Source of the DNA: Phaeosaccion multiseriatum
Taxonomy: Eukaryota > Ochrophyta, other classes
Direction of reading: 5' to 3'
NCBI GenBank assembly: GCA_965112735.1
Contig: OZ218958.1
Location: forward strand, 3,224,001-3,288,000
DNA: 64,000 nt
Part shown: in pieces, positions 52,208 through 63,487 of the stretch
Numbering within the stretch: the first letter of the stretch is position 1
Layout of the letters: every line of letters begins with the position of its first letter
The notes under the pieces: generated by a model
The model's database searches: none
The model's input: the letters and a program-made list of their open reading frames with translations, nothing else
What the model was told of the DNA's origin: nothing
Program-made: the position numbers and the translations under genes

Positions 52208-55200
52208 CTACCCGGAGGTGGTGGTGAAGGCCATGAAATCGTTGCGCCAAATAACACCACGATTGACGTACGTGTCCAGCAGCGGGTCAACGAGGGCGTC
52301 CACACTATCCGTCCACTTCATGCCGCCCCCTCCATTGTAGTATGTACCAGCACCCCCTGTGTTGTACATACTCGACGCCTTCCTCACTGCCCCTCCCCCG
52401 CCCCCCGCGCCTCCTCCTGCTCCTCCCAACTGCAGCAGCTGGCGTCCCTCCGCAGACAGCACTGCATTCGCACGCTCCACCACCGCCTTCTCCAACTCGA
52501 CATCCCCCTGCCTGTTCTCAAAAGCCGCATATGCCCCCCAATTGCCCGCATTGTCCGGACTCCTTATCTGCGCCGCAATCTCAAACAAGTGCCTAGCCCG
52601 GGCCAACTCGTTCTGCGTCTCCTCCATCAACGCCCACGCCACCAACACGGGCGTGCTCGACCCGTCCCTCCGGAGGGCCGATTTGAACATCTCCCTTGCC
52701 CTGTCATACTGCCCCTGCTGCGCTTCCATGATGGCCCAGGCCTGCAGAATGTACAGCACTTCCCCGTCGGGATTGGCCCATACACCCTCCTGGAAGATCT
52801 CTCGCGCGGCCTGTCGTTGTCGTGTCGTTTTCGTTTGTATGTTTGTTTGTTTGTTTGTTTGTTGTTGATTGATTGCATGCGGAGCAAGGCAGGGGAGGAG
52901 AGATGGATGTGAAAATAAGGTCATGCCGAAGCAAACACACGACCAAAGCCTCGGACTTGGCTATGACTCGCCTACTCGTGCTGCTGCTGCTGCTCGGGGA
53001 GGGGGTGGCGTCTTTAGCTCCTTCCTGACCTCTTAAGACCCTGTCCATGTATCCACAGCCCTCCGCCTCATCCCAGTCTGACACCACAAACTCGCCTTTC
53101 CTCCTTCCTTCCTCACCTGGACCTTCCCGCGCTGCCACTCGACGATGCCCCAGGCCTGCCAACAGGCAATGTTGTGTCGGCGTTTGTCAATCCCCTGGCG
53201 GAAGAGCGCCACCGCCTTGTCCCACTCGCCCCTCCTCTTAAACAACATCCCATAAGCCTGGTACAAGACCGCGTCCTTGGGCTGCGCCTTGATGCCCAAC
53301 TCAAACAGCTCCGACGCCCTCTGCGCGTTGCCCAGCTTGGCCTCCATCGTAGCCCAACAGTGCAGCGTACGCCCATCCGTCTTCATGATTGAGAGGCCCT
53401 TCTCGAAGAGCAGTCGCGCCGCCGCGTGGTTGCCGTCCTCCCCCTCCAGCTGCCCCCACGACTGAAACACCATCACCCCCCGCGGGTTCCTCTGTGCACA
53501 CTCCTTAAACTTTTGCCGCGCCGCCTCCCAATCCCCTGCCTCCTTCTCCAGCATTGCGCCTGCGTGCAGGGCGTAGTAGTTGGTCTTATCTACATCGGCC
53601 GCCCGCTGAAAGCACACCCTCGCCTTCTCCAGTTGCCACTTCTTCTGATACACCTTGCCCAGGTTCACCCAGCTCGCTGCGTGCTGTGGATGCGCGCGTG
53701 ATGCCGTTACAAACAGCTCCACTGCCCGCTTGAGGTTTCCCTGCTTCATCTCCATGCTGCCCCACCCGTTGAGCAAGAAGGGGTTGTTGCCTGCCTCGCG
53801 AACGCCCTGGCTAAACAGCGCTCGCGCCCTGTCGAAGTTCCGGCAAGCCACCTTTGTGTGTGTGTGTGTGTGTGTGTTTGTAAGAGAGAGTGTGTGTTGT
53901 AGGGTACATAGGACGGAGAGAGGACAGCACGCGGTCGTGTAAGAGGAGCCAGTGCTGGTGGTGTCGCTGCTGCTACTGCTGTGCCATATACTCTGCGCAT
54001 GCTTTCCTCGGCAGGCCCATCAACACCCCCCCACCTTCCTTCGAAAAGGAAGGAATGGGCCCCACTCCTTCCTGCTTCCCCCTGTCAACGCTCACCTGCT
54101 CCTTCGCCAGCCCCATCCACCCCCTCCCGTCCGTGGGGTCCGCCTTCACACAGCGTAAGTACAGCGCCCGCCCCTCTTCGTACAGATACTTGGACATGCA
54201 GCGCTTGGCGTGGTAGCTCCAGAGGTCGAGATTGATGGGCAACACCTTGTGGGGCTCTTGACCTAGCGCAGGGTCTGGGGGTTTCTCCGGCTGGATGCCG
54301 CTGTACCAAGGGCCCGCGCCCTTGTCCTGCTCCTTGGTAGACGCCCTTCCGTAGTCAAAGCCCTTGCCTTGGACTCCGCTGCTGGTGGAGCGGCCCTTCA
54401 TATTCCTATCACTATTGGGATCGCTAAAACTGTTACTCCTACTACTGCTGCTACTACTGCTACTAGTACTGTTGCTGCTGCTGCTGCTACTGCTACTGCT
54501 ACTGCTGCCACTCGAGTCGTTTGCCTGCATTGTCTCAGCGGCCGGGTCAGTTCCAGTGCTGCCCAGGCCACTGCCCATGGCTTTCCCTCCACTGCCCATA
54601 CCTTTCCCTCCACTGCTGCTGCTACTAGTACTGCTGCTACCACTGGTATCACCATCGTACAGCATGGAGCGCAGCATCGCGGAGCCCTCGGGCCCCGGAA
54701 TTCGCACGTCATACTCTGCGATGAGCTCCTCCTCCACCTGACAGGGGCACGGGGGGCGGGAAGGGAGGTGTACCGTTTACAAACGCGTACAATCATGTGA
54801 AACCCGTCGCCCGCAAGACACTAGAGAAGCAAAGCACACACACACACACAACACAACGGCCCGCACCTTCTTGGAGAGATCCTGCGTGGAACTGGTCTGC
54901 CGCAGCTTCATGTAGCGCTCCATCTCGTCCGCCTCCAGGATGGTGGTGGTCACCTGCAGAGCCTTTTGCACGTCCCTCTGCGCCCTCTGCGCCCGGTCTC
55001 TCTGCTCATCCTCGAACACCGGCTTGCGCTTGTGCGCGTATCTGTTGAAGGAGCGCCGGTCCTCCACTGGCGTGCGGGTGCGCTTGTTGCTCTTTTTTGT
55101 TCTATTCTTCCCCCCTTCTTTGCTACTTTTACTATCATTGTCGCCGCCGCCGGCGTGGCTACTGCTGCTGCTGCTGCTAGTGGGCTGCGGCACTGGGAGC

Positions 55201-55336
55201 TGTCCATCTTCCTCCAGCAGACGCATCATGCCCTTCTTCGCCATCAATAGCATCGAGGAGGCCGCACCAGCCCCCCCCCGCGCGTCGCCACCTGCGCCCG
55301 AGGTCAAGCTTGGACACCCCCTACCCCGAGAAGTGC

Positions 55337-55372
<36 letters not shown>

Positions 55373-55730
55373 CAGCTCTGTAAGAGACGCTTCTAGTGTT
55401 CGATGACGGAGGTACAAGGAAGGCATCCGCTGCACCCTTTCCCCCAGGTCCGTATGCAGAAGATGCCAAGAGTACGCAAATTGTTAGCGGAGTGAGGGCT
55501 CCTCCTCGCCCTCGTTGCCTGCGTCCCCAGAGGGGTTGTTGCCCTCGAAACCTTGGACTGACTATTGCTGCTTCTGATGGAGGGAATGTGCTCCCCCCTC
55601 CCTCCGTCCTCCCCTCTTCCACCGGCACGGCATGTGACGCTGGTGAGCGACCTTCTTTGTCCGCTCTTCTCGGCGGCTGCGGCTGAAGTTGCGACGGCGC
55701 TCCTCCAGCCTCGTTCCGCCGGCGCTTCAT
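52208..55730 (-). CDS. Plastid HAT/TPR RNA-maturation protein (Mbb1/HCF107-like)
   Basis: Four exons: 55730-54867, 54737-54096, 53851-53117, 52810-52208; 2844 nt, 947 aa. The C-terminal half is a run of about ten HAT/TPR helices with the RNA-binding-type W-A-E pattern (GRGWMGLAKEQ, NNPFLLNGWGSMEMKQGN, GVMVFQSWGQLEGEDGN, TPVLVAWALMEETQNE). Order and spacing match the Mbb1/HCF107 proteins, which stabilise and process the plastid psbB-psbH transcripts. Residues about 80-110 hold a hydrophobic stretch (LTPLTICVLLASSAYG) and then AADAFLVPP, like the ASAF cleavage motif of stramenopile plastid precursors. It is preceded by about 75 residues, so the start may be wrong or an upstream intron missed. 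Ser- and Gln-rich spacers fill the N-terminal half. Divergent from the BTB gene. Confidence 0.78.
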
Positions 55731-56264
55731 AAGGGAACAAGGCCACCTACAAGGCCAGCAGAGGGGCCAGACAGGAGAGCAATCACGCCCCACTTCTCTC
55801 TATTGCAATCACAACACCATGACAACACGTCGTGTGCATGAAGAGGCCCCTCTCCACCCCGGGGTTCATTGACTTATACCCTTTGTCGAGCGGATCGAAA
55901 TCGATTCGGCATCAACAAATCACATCCCCCCTCAGCCCTTCTCTCTTTCATCAGCAAGAGAAGGTAGTTGCAGGGCAAAGGCACGCCTTCAGCAGTAGCA
56001 AGAAGAGAAACAGCGGCAGCAGAAGAAACAGCACAAGCGGGTGGGTGACAGGTTCGGAGAGTCGGGACAAGAGGCCGTTGAGAATAAAGTGAAGGAGGAT
56101 CAAGGAGGCGGGCTGCAAAGAGGAAGCTCAACAGAACGCGCAGAGTAGCTGTCAGAAAGACGCTGTATACAGAGCTCTCTAACCACGCACTCTGCCCTGC
56201 TTGCCCTTTCTCCCGCCACTCGCTGCTCAAGGCAGGGTTGATCGTTCGCTCTCACCACACCACA
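55731..56264. promoter_or_regulatory. Divergent intergenic region, HAT/TPR gene / BTB gene
   Basis: About 530 bp between two divergent start codons, expected to hold both promoters. No named motif can be supported. Confidence 0.4.
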
Positions 56265-58296
56265 ATGATGCTCCAGGGAGACCTCCTCAACCAGCCAGGG
56301 AGCGAGGGCTACTGCGGGGTTGGAGAGGCGGGTACCAGCTCCAAGTACAGATGTGGAACGGTGAGCAGGAGCAGCAGCCTCAATAGCAACAGCAGCGCTT
56401 CCACGGAGGTCGCCGGGTATACCACTTCTTGCTGCCCGATGGAGAGAAACGGGATCATCAAACTGAACGTCGGGTACGTTCTACCGCACCTTCCTTCCTA
56501 TGTGTGCTGGACTGCTGCGTCTGCACATTGCCTCAGTTCTGCGCGAAGTGCCAACTCTCCCTCCTCTTCCACCCCTCACTTGCCCCATGTTTCCTTTTCT
56601 CTCTCCCCCGACCTCACACCCAAACCGCACTGAACTCAACTACGACGACCGCCATCAGAGGGAAGAAGTTCCTCACTTCCAAGCACACCATTCTGGGCTC
56701 CAATAGCATGCTCGCACGCATGTTCGACGAGGACAATGCCGCATTTTCACGAGTGGTCGACGCAGAAGGGTGAGGGAAGAGGCAGTGGTTCCGTCTCATC
56801 ACGCCGGAGGAACGTGCTATGGCACGAGGCTCATACACTACGCTTGCAATCTGCCGCCTTCATCTCTTCCCTTGTCATCATTCTCATCCCCCCCCCCCCC
56901 CCCTCCCCCTTCCTTTTGCCTCGCGCACGCACACCCACGCACTCGTCCGCACCACTGCAGATACGCCTTCATTGACAGGGACGGCGAGAGATTTGGCCAC
57001 ATCCTCAACTTCCTCAGATGCCACAGGTCAGTCCTTCTTCCCTACCAGGCATGGTGCTTACCCCGAAAAACGAGGGAGTGGGAGTGGGCGTTTGTAGCGG
57101 CGTTGGCTGATGTACATCCGAACCTTTCTGACCACCTCCCCTCCTCTATCCTCTCTATTCGCCTCTCCAGTCTGCCCTCCTTCGACTGCTCATGGCGGTA
57201 CGAGGAAGTGCTCGAGGTGAGTGCTAGACCACCCCAGCCGCGGAGACCGTGGTAGAAAGCCCCCTTGTTGGTCTTGCTCCTGGCGTGTGGGGTGGGATCA
57301 ATGCTCCTCGTGTGGTGCGGGGCAGAGCCTCCACCATGGCTTGAACAGACACACTACCGTGGTGGAAAAGAGGACCAGACCTTTGCCTCCTCCCCCCCCC
57401 CCCGCCCCTTCCATCCTCTCCCCGTGAGTCTAATTCAATCCGAACCCCTCCTCCGGCACCCTCTCACCTCCCTCCCTCCCCTGCGGTGTGGAGCAGGAGG
57501 CGGACTTCTTTGCCATTGAGGAGCTTGCAGAGGTGAGCATGGAGGAGGAGGGAGGGGGTGGGGGAGGAGGAGCGGCAGCAGCAGCAGCAGCAGGAGGAGG
57601 AGGAGGAGGAGGAAGAGGAGAAGACACACGAGACGTGACCTCGGGGCTTGGCTTGGTTTGACGTACCTCCACAACCGCGTGCGGTGGCTGCTGTATCGGC
57701 TGTATCCGCCGAGTCCTTCGGCAGAGGTCCTTTCGAGTCCGTGAGCTGAACTGCGCTTCCTTTCCTTCCCTCGTTTCCTCTTCTATTGCTGTTCCTGGAC
57801 CTGCTCGGAGCAGCATTGCCAGGAGAAGATTCGCGCGATTGAAGCCGCCAAGGAGAGGGAGGAGAGCATACACAAGGTTAGACAGAAGAAATGCACCATG
57901 CGTGTGTATGTATGTGTGTGTCGCCGCCTTGGCTTAGGGGGGGTATAGGGCTGTAATGCTGAAAGAAGGCTTCTTCAGCGACTGCCAAGGCTCTGTTGTG
58001 ACCCTTGCCCCCTGCTTCTCTCCAACTGGCGACAGTCGTACAACAACTGCAACTACCGTCTCGTGGAGCCCCTGGCGAGCGGCAAGGGCGGGGTGCAGGA
58101 AGCAGGGACAGGGGGGGGAGGAGCAGGAGCAGGAGCAGGGCTAGCGGGAGTGGCAGGCGGCGGGGGTGGTGGGCAAGGAGGGGCAGCAGCCGCAGTAGCA
58201 GCAGAAGACGGGGCAGGAGATGACGGCTTGTCGCTTGAGCAGCGATCCCTGGCGGCACAGAGCACCTTCACCTTTACGCTTGACGAGGACTTTTAG
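56265..58296 (+). CDS. KCTD-like BTB/T1 domain protein
   Basis: Seven exons in frame: 56265-56473, 56659-56769, 56961-57026, 57171-57216, 57497-57532, 57814-57876, 58036-58296; 792 nt, 263 aa. The first 60 residues are Ser-rich. A T1-type BTB domain spans about 65-140: IIKLNVGGKKFLTSKHTIL, SMLARMFDEDN, then the Y-FIDRDGERFGHILNFLR core, which is the signature of KCTD and Kv T1 domains. The following helices (EADFFAIEELAEHCQEKIRA) complete the fold. The rest is Gly/Ala-rich, ending TFTLDEDF. No membrane segments are present, so this is a KCTD-type cytosolic adaptor, probably an oligomer and possibly a cullin-3 substrate receptor (family knowledge), not a channel. One donor is the unusual GTTAGA at 57877. 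Confidence 0.85.
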
Positions 58297-59146
58297 ACGT
58301 CAAGGCACGCAGAGGTGTGTCTTTAGAGGAGCACGGGGAAGGGGCGGTGTTGGGTGCCATCTATCCTCGTCCCGACACCCAGCACTCCGCTCCCTGTCCA
58401 GGAGACGAGGGTCGGGGCGCGAAGCACACTCCACTCCTACTCCTTCCGGGGGTTGGGACAGGCCAGCAGTCCACACAGGCCAGCAGTCCCCCTCTCCTTC
58501 GCAGCGATTGAGGCGGCCAGGAAGGGAAGAGGGGAGCGTCACTGTCGAACTGACTCTGTGCGTGACGAGATTATTGCGTGACCAGGGACGAGCGGCCAAG
58601 GCGTGGAGAGAAGAAGAGCGACACATGTAGAGGCACACGGGGGACGGTTTCCTCCAAGCCGGCGGGGCCCTTCGCTCCCTTCCCTGGTGCACGGGGGCTT
58701 GAGAGAGTCCTTTGGAATGTTCACACTGATGGGCACGGGGGAGACCCCAGCTCACGAATGGTACATCATTTAGGCTCATGACAGACTCATGACAGACCCG
58801 AGCTCACGAATTGTACATCATTTAGGCTCAATGATATTCATGAATTACAAGAGCTTCGCACAAGCGCTGCCTGACAATCCCTCCTGCCCCAACTTTCCGA
58901 CTGCGCTCACGCGAAGGCACGGCTCATCAGCATCAGGGCTCTCCTGCCGCTCTCTCCCCTTCCCCTCCTCCTCCCCCAGGGCAAAGCCAACCTCCTAACA
59001 GCCTCACTCTCCGGACGGGCACGTGCTGAGCAAAGCCTCGACCTCTCCCTTGGTCTCGACTCACCTCCTGCTGCTGCTCAGCTACTGCTCCTCCTCCTCC
59101 TCCTCCTCCTCCTCCACCACCACCGCCACTGCCGCGGCCGTGGGTA
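58297..59146. other. Convergent intergenic region
   Basis: This lies between the stop codons of the BTB gene and the FNIP-repeat gene. It contains a near-exact direct repeat, AGCTCACGAAT(G/T)GTACATC at 58751 and 58800, and a CTC-rich run at 59088-59113. No gene is supported. Confidence 0.45.
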
Positions 59147-60808
59147 CTAATAACTTGAATCAGGGTCGATGAAGTCGATGACGTCGGGGGGGCGGCTATA
59201 ACGGCAGACCGCAAGCCCCTCGGGGAGATCTGCAGGCAGGTGGTACGCCCACCCAACCGAAAGCTCCCTCAGGCCAGCAGGTAAGGTCTCCAGGGGGCAG
59301 GAGTACTCTCGCCCCAGATGCAGAATCCGCAGAGAGGGAGGGAGGTCCAGGGGGAGGTTAAAGTCACGCCCCATGCGTACCTCCTCTACACCATTGGGAA
59401 GGACCACAGGCTGATTGAAGTAATATCCAAAAGTGACCTTCTTCAACGAGGGGGGAAGAACGATTGGCCTGTTGAACCTTGAGGTACATGAAAACTCTAG
59501 CTCCTCCAGAGAGCTTGGTAACACCAAATCAGCCTGATTGAAGTGTTCTCCAAAAGTGACCTTCTTCAGCGAGGAAGGGAGAGCGATTGGCCCGTTGAAG
59601 AATGAGTTCCATGCAAATTCCAACTCCTCCAGAGAGCTTGGTAGCACCAAATCAGCCTGATTGAAGTGTTGTCCAAAAGTGACCTTCTTTAGCGAGGAGG
59701 GGAGCGCGATGGGCCTGTTGAACACAGAGATAGCTGAAAACCTCAGCTCCTCCAGAGAGCTTGGTAGCACCAAGTCAGCCTGATTGAAGCATTTTCCAAA
59801 AGTGACCTTCTTCAGCGAGGAAGGGAGCGCGATTGGCCTGTTAAACAATGAGAAGTCTGAAAACTCCACCTCCTCCAGAGAGCTTGGTAGCACCAAATCA
59901 GCCGGATCGAAGCGTAAACCGAAAGTGACCTTCTTCAGTGAGGAAGGGAGTACGATTGGCCTGTTGAACCTTGAGGAAGCTGAAAACTCCAACTCCTCCA
60001 GAGAGCATGGTAGCACCAAATCAGCCTGATTGAATTGATCCCCAAACGCGACCTTCTTCAGCGAGGAAGGAAGAACAAACTCGATGGGGCTGTCGAATCT
60101 TGAGCAATTCGAAAAGTGCAGCTCCTCCAGAGAGCTTGGCACCACCAAACGTGCCTGCTTGAATCGATGACCAAAAGTGATTTTCCTAAGAGAGGCATGG
60201 ATGTCCAGGGGCCTGTTGAATGTTGAACCCAAGACAACCTCCTCCAGGAAGCTTGGGAGCACCAAATCAGGCCGATTGAAGCTGCAAGGTAGCGTCACGC
60301 GCTTCACCGATGGGGGTAATAGCGCCAGAACTCTCGTAGTTAGAGCATCGTCTTTCGTCGGACACACGTGCACAGCTAACACACGAAACGATCTCTTCCG
60401 CTCGGACCGCCCCCCGTCTTGATCAAGCCTCTGCTGCTGCAGCTGCTGCTGCTCATCCTGCTTCTCCCTCTTCCTCCACTCCCCTCCCCCCCCTTCGTCC
60501 CTCGCTGCAGTCTCTGATGAAGCATCCTGAGAGCTTCCTCCCGTCACCCTCCGCTGCTGCTGCTGTAGCATGTCGAGGAGACGCTGCTGCGTTTCAAACG
60601 GCATAGCGCGCTTGAAGACCAACGTGCGACATGTTTCTCCGTCAACATCTCTATGAACGCCCCACAGATTCTTGCTCGAAGTGAGGGTGGAAAGAAAGGC
60701 CAACACACTGACTCCAAGCCTGCTGCGTTCAGAGATAACAGCCGCAGCAGCAGCAACGGCGGCGGCGGCTTGAGATCCACTACAACCATCTGCACTTGTA
60801 CCATCCAT
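59147..60808 (-). CDS. FNIP-repeat (LRR-like) protein
   Basis: A single exon of 553 aa from ATG 60808 (MDGTSADGCSG). The frame extends to ATG 60997, but that is only 32 bp past the upstream gene's stop, leaving no room for a separate 5' UTR. After an Ala- and Gln-rich N-terminus with a possible helical domain (LGVSVLAFLSTL), about 18 repeats of 20-21 residues run from roughly residue 175 to the end. They alternate LPSSLKKVTFGxxFNQADLV and LPSSLEELEFSxxSxFNRPIA, the FNIP pattern known from Dictyostelium and large viruses. Each pair is encoded by a 123-bp DNA repeat. These form a solenoid for protein binding; the partner is unknown. No signal peptide or membrane segment. Confidence 0.82.
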   Translation of the reverse strand: MDGTSADGCSGSQAAAAVAAAAAVISERSRLGVSVLAFLSTLTSSKNLWGVHRDVDGETCRTLVFKRAMPFETQQRLLDMLQQQQRRVTGGSSQDASSETAARDEGGGGEWRKREKQDEQQQLQQQRLDQDGGRSERKRSFRVLAVHVCPTKDDALTTRVLALLPPSVKRVTLPCSFNRPDLVLPSFLEEVVLGSTFNRPLDIHASLRKITFGHRFKQARLVVPSSLEELHFSNCSRFDSPIEFVLPSSLKKVAFGDQFNQADLVLPCSLEELEFSASSRFNRPIVLPSSLKKVTFGLRFDPADLVLPSSLEEVEFSDFSLFNRPIALPSSLKKVTFGKCFNQADLVLPSSLEELRFSAISVFNRPIALPSSLKKVTFGQHFNQADLVLPSSLEELEFAWNSFFNGPIALPSSLKKVTFGEHFNQADLVLPSSLEELEFSCTSRFNRPIVLPPSLKKVTFGYYFNQPVVLPNGVEEVRMGRDFNLPLDLPPSLRILHLGREYSCPLETLPAGLRELSVGWAYHLPADLPEGLAVCRYSRPPDVIDFIDPDSSY

Positions 60809-61028
60809 AGTTACGAAAGAAGAGGAAGAAGTTGAATAAAATACTGCCCTCCAGCCTCTCTCTGTTGGGGGGGGGAGGACCCTCTGGTGCCATCGATTTT
60901 GGTCCCTCGCGAAAATGGAATTGTGTGATATCATTGTGTTACAAGCCAAAACACATTCCTGCGCTCGCCATTCACTCAGGCGCCTTGGTCCGTCCATCTA
61001 TCTATCCGTCTGCGCTTCAGTGCCTGTG

Positions 61029-62898
61029 TCATTGCCCCCCCCGCTTCTGCTCCTCCTCGTCAAGGTCCATCTGCGCCCTCGCTTGCTCCGCCGCCTCCCT
61101 CTCCCTTTCCTGCTGCTTGAGTACGGACAGATGCGGTACCCACACCTTGGGCACAGGAACGCCGTACTTCTTCTCCAGTCGCCGGTACATTTCAGGGTAC
61201 CTGTACCGACGACGGAATGAATGAATGATAGCGTGTAACGGGGGGGGGGATTATTATTATGCACTTTGTTCGAGCGCATGGCAAGCTTCGAGCACACTCA
61301 CGCACGCACTCACGCACGCACTCACGCACGCACACACGCACGCACACACACAAACAGACGCACCTTCCGTAGTACTTGTTGAGCGTGTTAGGGATGGACT
61401 CGAGCTTGTCCGGTGCCCACTCCGCATAGAAGCTCTCCAGGCTCACCCTAGCCTGAATCTTTGCTCTCTCGGGGGCCTCCTCCAGGATCTTGAGCTGCAA
61501 ATAGCCCAGGTAGAAGGCGCCCAGCACCCCCAACACGATTAGCACCATGCGCAGCTTCTTGCTCATCGCTTCCCGCTTTTGGGTATCCGGGACCTGTGCG
61601 TGGGTAGTCGGGGGGTGGGCAGTGGATGGGGTGGGGTGGGAAGAATGAATGAATGGTTGGGGTGGAGAGCATTGCAGGTGCTTCCAACATATTCACCGGC
61701 CTTGCGAAGCTTCGATATCGACTCCATTTATGGTGCTCGACATTGACAAGGTCACATAAACTGAAAATTGAAGAATTGGCCTTGCTGCATCCATGCCAGT
61801 GAGGTGTTGGTACGCCAGGGATCTCATGTGCCCTCCCGCTACCCCCCTCCCTACTCTCCTCGTTCCCTCTTGCTCTCTCTCTCTCTCTCGTGTGTGTGTG
61901 TGTGAGAATGCTACCCTTCTCACCTTCGTGTCTTCGGTCTCCACCCCGACCAAGCCGCATCGGTCCAGCGTGAAGTTCAGCGTCACCGCATTGGCCAGCA
62001 GAGGGAAGCCCCTCTCGTTGTACACCAGCAGCGGGTTACCCAGCGAACGGATGGGGGCGTAGGAAGTGGTAGAGCCGTCGCCATCCCGCCCACTACCACT
62101 ACCACTGCCACTGCCATCAATCCTGCCACTTTGGCGGGAGGGGCGCTGCTGGACAAGCACAAGGTCAGTGGAGTTGAGGTCCATCTTGGAGATCTGAGCA
62201 AGGCGGAGAGGGCAAGAGGAAGAGGGGAGAGGAGGAGGGTATAGGGTATAGAGAGGCGGAGAGGGGGAGGATGAGATGATGCAACAGGGAGAGAGGGGGA
62301 GGGTATAATGTAGGTATGTATGCAAGACGAGGAGCAACCGTTACATGCCGCTGCCGACCTACAGTACCCTGGCAGTCGCTGCCCTGCTTGACTGTGCCTC
62401 TGGGGGAACCACATCTCTCTCCCTCTCCCTCTCTCTCTCCAAGCCTCTCCCGCCCCCCCAACCAACCTTCTCATACGTCCTGCGCACGCTCAGAGGCAGC
62501 TCAGCCCCCGCCGCAAAGACAATGTCCGTCACGTCCTCCGCCCTAAAGCGCCCGTCCGCCCCTGCCTCACACTTCTTGACATCCACCAGCCCCATCGCCC
62601 TGGGCACCACATCCACCGCCTTGGTGATTGCGCTACTCCCTCCAGCCACCTCGCCACTACTGCCCCCGCCGCCGGAAGCAGGGCTACGGGCAATGTTACC
62701 CTTGGACAGAGCAAGGGCGATGGCCGCGCCTCTGGCCAGGGCGAGAGCGCCCGGCTGCTCCACTGCAGCCGCCTGTTTGAAGAGGGTGATGACCTCATCT
62801 CGGATGGAGGACGTGGGGGAGAGACCGCCCGTCAAGATGACGCGCTGGACCTGCTCGGTCGGTGGAGGAGAAGGGAAGGGGAGGACAAAACAAGGGGA

Positions 62899-62941
<43 letters not shown>

Positions 62942-63447
62942 AGGGGGGGGGAGGGGAGGGGGGGGGGTAAGCACAAACAAAAACAGCACGTGCGTACATG
63001 TCGAGAGAGAGAGAGAGAGATGACCAGGACGAATCAAACTCGGTACCGCACCTGCGCAGGCAGAACATCCGCAGCCTCCAGAGCCCCCGTTAGTGCCGTT
63101 CGGACGGCGTGCAGCATTCCTCCGGCGGCGGCCTCCATGTCCCCCCGGGACAAGCTCGTGCTGTACTCGAAGGATGGGTCGACGCTGCTGCACCCCTGAG
63201 GGAGGCTCACCTCCGCGCTCTCGGAGGAGGAGAGTGTCTCTCGGGCCAAGCGGGCTTGCTTGAGCAGACACCGCAAGAGAGTCTGTTTGGGGGTGGTTGG
63301 GGTTGGGTTGTTTTGTTGCGAGGGAGGGAAAGGAAGGGGAGGAGGGAGGGATGGAGAGGTGGAGACATGAGGTGCATGCCATGCAAAATGGAGGAAAGCG
63401 CACCGGTGAGGTAGGAGGAGATACGGAGAAAGATTGAGGAGAGCGAC

Positions 63448-63487
<40 letters not shown>

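Noticed and set aside
60809-60997. Upstream start (ATG 60997) for the FNIP-repeat gene
   Set aside because: It lies 32 bp from the upstream gene's stop codon, and the extra 63 residues have no conserved features; ATG 60808 is more plausible.
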